Origin: Aulostomus chinensis
Taxonomy: Eukaryota > Chordata > Actinopteri > Syngnathiformes > Aulostomidae
Assembly: GCA_037954235.1 (NCBI GenBank)
Contig: JBBMOA010000013.1
Coordinates: 25,835,192 to 25,899,191 of the forward strand
DNA: 64,000 nucleotides
Direction of reading: 5' to 3'
Shown here: in pieces, positions 60,297-64,000 of the stretch
How the letters are laid out: each line of letters starts with the position of its first letter
Position numbering within the stretch: position 1 is the first letter of the stretch
Notes under the pieces: model-generated
What the model was told of the DNA's origin: nothing
The model's database searches: none
The model's input: the letters and a program-made list of their open reading frames with translations, nothing else
Position numbers and translations under genes: made by a program

Positions 60297-60596
60297 TCAC
60301 ACACATTTTATGTGGATTCCAACCAGCAGCCTGTTCAATGACAGCCTGTCTTCCTGAACTATCTTCATCCTCAGGGCCACGACATCCACGTTACTGCGGC
60401 TCATCAGAAATCTGACTCTCGTCGTCCCTGCAGCACTCACAACGTCATCATCAAGGTCAAACATGCTGTGTAGTTTGATATTTTCTGTGTAGTGGAGCCT
60501 TTTCTTTTCTTCTAGAATTCTAACTGAACCAATGAACCCTCTGGTGTCTTCAGTCTTCATATTGTGACACATATTAATAAAGCATGGTAAAAACAT
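60297..60596 (-). CDS. Unidentified coding-like frame
   Basis: A 99-codon minus frame. From the second Met the product reads MKTEDTRGFIGSVRILEEKK, then HSMFDLDDDVVSAAGTTRVR and ends LLVGIHIKCV. Charged and hydrophobic residues are well mixed, with an acidic DLDDD patch, unlike chance frames nearby. GCTGCTG/GTTGGA close to the end is a possible splice donor toward the exon-like segment at 59935-60093. No domain is recognised. It may be part of a small minus-strand gene, a transposon relic, or chance. Confidence 0.27.
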   Translation of the reverse strand: MFLPCFINMCHNMKTEDTRGFIGSVRILEEKKRLHYTENIKLHSMFDLDDDVVSAAGTTRVRFLMSRSNVDVVALRMKIVQEDRLSLNRLLVGIHIKCV

Positions 60597-62862
60597 ATCA
60601 GGTTGATCCCTTTTGCCAAAGTGTCACCAAATTAACTCCCAGTTTAGTTTTACCAGGCTTGTCAGGATCTCAGCTGCAGGAATTTGACCTGAGTGATGCA
60701 GACATCCTAAAATACTCTCTCAGAAAGTGAAAATGAAGCCTGCTGATCGATAGTCTGAGCTGAATACACGAATATGGAAACCAATATGAAGAGAGGGAAA
60801 AACCTGAGCTAGACTACATCCAGATATCTGATGACATGTGCTGGAATCACCGCATACAACTAATTTTCTCAGCTGCAGAACGTGAATTTGCACCTTCACC
60901 TTCACAGTGAGAACTATAAATATATAATGATGCCTTTGTTTGCCAGTGGAAGCGGAGCAGCACAACAGTATAGGAGTGACAGCTTCCCTGAAGGAAACAT
61001 AAATGGCACACAGCTGAATTTATATACAGAGCAAAATATCCTGTTTACTCCTCTCAAATCCTTATGGAGGTACATGCAGTATTCATACTTTCTGTCCATG
61101 CTCTATTTATGAAGAACGTTTTATGTATAATGCAAGCCTCTACACGGATTAGGTGGTTTAGAGGTTGTGTGGCAAAGACTTGGCATCATCATATGCCAGC
61201 CAGCGCTCCAGACTCAGAGGAGAAATGCTCACTAATTGAGGTCAAGAGTGCTCTTCAGCGGAACTTTTAAAAATCCATTTTAGCTCATTTGTTCACTCCT
61301 TTAGCGTACTGAGATGGAGGAGTGCTCCCTGGGAGACCTGTGCTGAAATTAAAATTAAATGCCCTACAATGCATCAGACCTTTTTTGTCACCGAGCCGGA
61401 TAGAATGCAGCGGCAGATATAGCTTCACTGCAGCGGCAGTTTCAAGTCTCCGAAGGACGCTGCGATACCTCAGACACCCCTGGACGCACAGATGTGCCGG
61501 CACACTGACAGAGTCGGACGAATGTCGTCTCTGAGGAATCTGTGTGCCTATGGACGCACAGCGTACGGTGGGGGTGAGCTGCAGAGAAGATAAACCAAGC
61601 GTTTTCAGGGTGACTGGCTGTCTCTGTTTATTAGTCCTGCGATGGGGAGATGCAGCACCACTGGTCATGCACGGCTGCTCGCACCATAGATTTCCATCTA
61701 CTGCTGAGATCCTGTTGTGTTTCACTCCGCTCCACAGCTGAGTGCTGTATTTTACATATCAGCATACTGGATGTGCAGAAGCCGGACTGAGAGTGATGAT
61801 GCTTTTGAACCCCAACCCGAAGTTTCGGCCCGTGCTCGATGTGGCCGGCACACTCTCGCTTCTACTGTTTGCTCGTTGCTGCGCTGTGGCTTTTTCTGAA
61901 ATTTCTCACAAGCTGCCAGTGTTTGAGATCAGACTCCATATTTTTATTTAATTAGTGATCTTTCATAAAAACGTCGTGTCAGACTGGCATCATAAGCTTG
62001 GTCCCGAGACCAATCATTGTATGCTGTCGTGATGATGTCATCCGTGACTAAGACTGAGTTCACTGGTCGCTGGGCAGATGAGTAAACCGTATTAACAGCA
62101 CCTCTATGTGATGCTAGCGGTCTTGCGCTCAAAAATGATGATAAAAAACCTGGCGAAAACATGAAGAACTGTCTTACTTTTAAATATAACTTTAGGTACA
62201 AATGTGATATCGTGGAGAAACGCGGCCTCGCTATGTGGCATCATGTGATTATGCATGTTAGCTACATTAGCTTCGCTGTATGTAACCAGCTGGCCATCCG
62301 CTCACTGTCACTGACTCGCCACCTCTGAAGTGACAGCATATGGGTTCTCAGGGTAAATGAGAGTCGGGGTCAAAGGTCATCTTGGTGGTAATGTTGATTC
62401 TGTTACACTACATGAGTCTTTGGCGTCCCTGTTGTTCAAATCTGGAGTCAACGATGGCGGCAGCGATTCAACAAAACCTGCCTGAACGTGTGCAGTCTGA
62501 TCTGGCCATATTTTAGATACGCTGACATGATAAGGACCTACACAATCGCCCTGCATTAACTCAGACGTCAAAGCAGCCACATTGATAGAAGAGGTTTTCA
62601 TCAAACAGAACCTCCCTCAGACACCATAAAAAAGTGGACCCCCTCTCTCAATTCCAGCTGCAGCTGACTGGTTTACGGGGCCAGTGCCCAGTGGAGAGAA
62701 ATTAATTGACGCTGACTGTTGCATATCTCCAGGACATCAATAGAGCCATGGCTCCCATGCAGCCTGAGTGCTGTTTAGAGAGCACAAAGGCAGCTCGGGC
62801 TGAAAGGGTTTCCTCAGAGCATGAATACTAATGGAATTGATTTATACTTTCATTTCCTGCAG
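60597..62862. other. No gene seen
   Basis: Short overlapping frames, the longest (61285-61725 -, 146 codons) crossed by + frames and lacking domains. Nothing recognised as a transposon. Confidence 0.4.
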
Positions 62863-62988
62863 GGAGACTTGTGGACCTATGTTGCAAAGGAGAAACCAAG
62901 CCCTTTGCGTGTGCTCAACAGCCTTTCGTGGTGGGAAAGCAGCTGCACAGTGAAATCTACGCAGTTCTGTTACAAACTGAGCAACCAG
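62863..62988 (+). CDS. Candidate 126-bp internal exon, unidentified
   Basis: A pyrimidine-rich TTTATACTTTCATTTCCTGCAG precedes exactly 126 bases (42 codons) that end CAG before GTACGA, a strong donor. Phase 0 is open: GDLWTYVAKEKPSPLRVL, then NSLSWWESSCTVKSTQF, then CYKLSNQ. Phase 2 is also open, which weakens the frame choice, and a minus-strand frame is open too. No family is recognised and no neighbouring exon was found. Splice-site quality is the main support. Confidence 0.3.
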
Positions 62989-64000
62989 GTACGAAGCGCC
63001 GCTGGAGAAATTGATGTGCCATGATAATCTCAAACTGGAAGGCTGGAGCATGGAACTGCTCTGTTTATGGGTGAAGGAGTAGGTAATTGCATTGTATAAA
63101 GTACATCTAATGTAGCAGGAAATCAAAGATGCCCTTCAACTTTCGCTGTGTAAAGAAAACTTCTTTAATTACTCAAAGCAGCTTCATGAAATGAAATTTG
63201 CCGCTGGGGAGTGTTCATGTTGTGTCTATACAGGGGAGGTCTTGGTGAAGTTGAGGTGAATGTTGTGGTTTGGGTGAAAGTTTTGTGCAGATGAAAAATC
63301 CAAAAACCAAACGCTTCCGCTCTCTGGCTGTCGCCGGCACAGAGGCATGAAAAAAACAATCCCTGAAGCAGTGAGATGTCTCTGAATGAAGCCGTCTGAA
63401 ATCTGAGAAAACAATACACCTCGATTATGTCTTTTAAAAGTTTCCAGCATTTATCCGTCTGGGAACAGAAGGGAAGGGGGACGGGAGGCTGCTCTGATTT
63501 GTCTGTCTAATACTGACAACATCTCAGTGTCCACATTTTTGAGTGTCCTGTTTATTCCCTCCCTCACCGGGCTGCCAACTGTGGGACGTACACGAGTTCC
63601 AGTGACGTGACAGTTGAGAAGTTCAAGGTGTTTGATGAGCCTGGGACACATTTCAGGTCTTCGTATCTGTTATCAGACCAGCAACCGATTAGATTTAATA
63701 AAATATCTATGGTCTTTAACATTCGAAAGTTCAAGTTTCCTCTTCCTGCCTGTCTGATTAAAGCTTATACAGCACGCAGCCCTTTACGTGTCCTCTGGCA
63801 ATAACGCTGGTGAGCTCCTCTTCCGAGTCTGAGCAGACAGAATTTGTTTACCTCTGACTGAGACGCCGTCAGATGAATCGCTCCAGCATCTGTTGCTTGA
63901 CAGATTTCGTTCCCCCCGGTGCTGCAAACCACATGTGCTTTTTTTTGAGGAAGCACTAAAGTATACCACCTTCATGTCAGTTACATCAAGTAGAAAGAAA
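62989..64000. other. No gene seen; some enhancer-like sequence
   Basis: 63600-63790 is repeat-free with TTATCAGACC, CGATTAGATTTAATAAAATATC and CTGATTAAAGC, compatible with conserved noncoding DNA. No recognisable coding frame reaches the window end. Confidence 0.38.

Overview
The window looks like gene-poor nuclear DNA of a ray-finned fish, probably a percomorph teleost. It is rich in long (CA)n/(GT)n microsatellites and carries several dispersed repeats typical of such genomes: a 'CAGCGGTGGAAGAAGTA' MITE, tRNA-derived SINE heads, the 'GATGGACTGGCGACCTGTCC' LINE tail, a 'TCTCAGGAACGCC...GGTCAAGGTCACTGTGAC' repeat and a hAT/ZBED relic. Codons are interrupted throughout. No reading frame exceeds about 170 codons, and none of the long ones can be assigned to a known full-length protein. 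There are no bacterial-style operons, CRISPR arrays or rRNA genes.

Layout. Bases 1-1080 look like the end of a 3' untranslated region on the + strand, with AATAAA at 1051. The 1.8-6.3 kb stretch is repeat-rich: a MITE, four (CA)n tracts within 1 kb, and a minus-strand LTR-like block with a TATA box and a tRNA-Lys-type primer-binding motif. From 7 to 13 kb little is visible beyond one possible conserved noncoding block. At 13.5-15.7 kb there is a degraded minus-strand coding-like stretch, a possible cytokine-receptor-like fragment and a MITE with both ends present. From 16 to 32 kb the DNA is mostly unique, with a POU-octamer cluster at 21.4 kb, an unidentified 123-codon ORF at 24.3 kb and candidate conserved noncoding DNA at 30.7-31.6 kb. 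From 34 to 43 kb there are a SINE, a striking 17-bp perfect hairpin (36737-36774) inside homeodomain-site-rich DNA, a second MITE copy, and two long opposing dinucleotide tracts. From 43 to 56 kb there are an unidentified exon-like frame, the ZBED relic, a LINE tail, a third MITE copy, a second SINE and two copies of another dispersed repeat. From 57 to 64 kb there are further octamer-bearing DNA and three unrecognised exon-like segments.

Interpretation. The window is best read as intergenic or deep-intronic DNA downstream of one gene, possibly a cis-regulatory desert, sprinkled with old transposon fragments. No set of genes can be seen working together. I did not find a convincing new biological system. 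The most unusual items are the perfect hairpin at 36.75 kb, the facing CA/GT tracts at 40.8-41.0 kb, and the exon-like frames at 43.0, 59.9-60.6 and 62.9 kb. All exon calls rest on reading frame and splice motifs alone and are marked low confidence.
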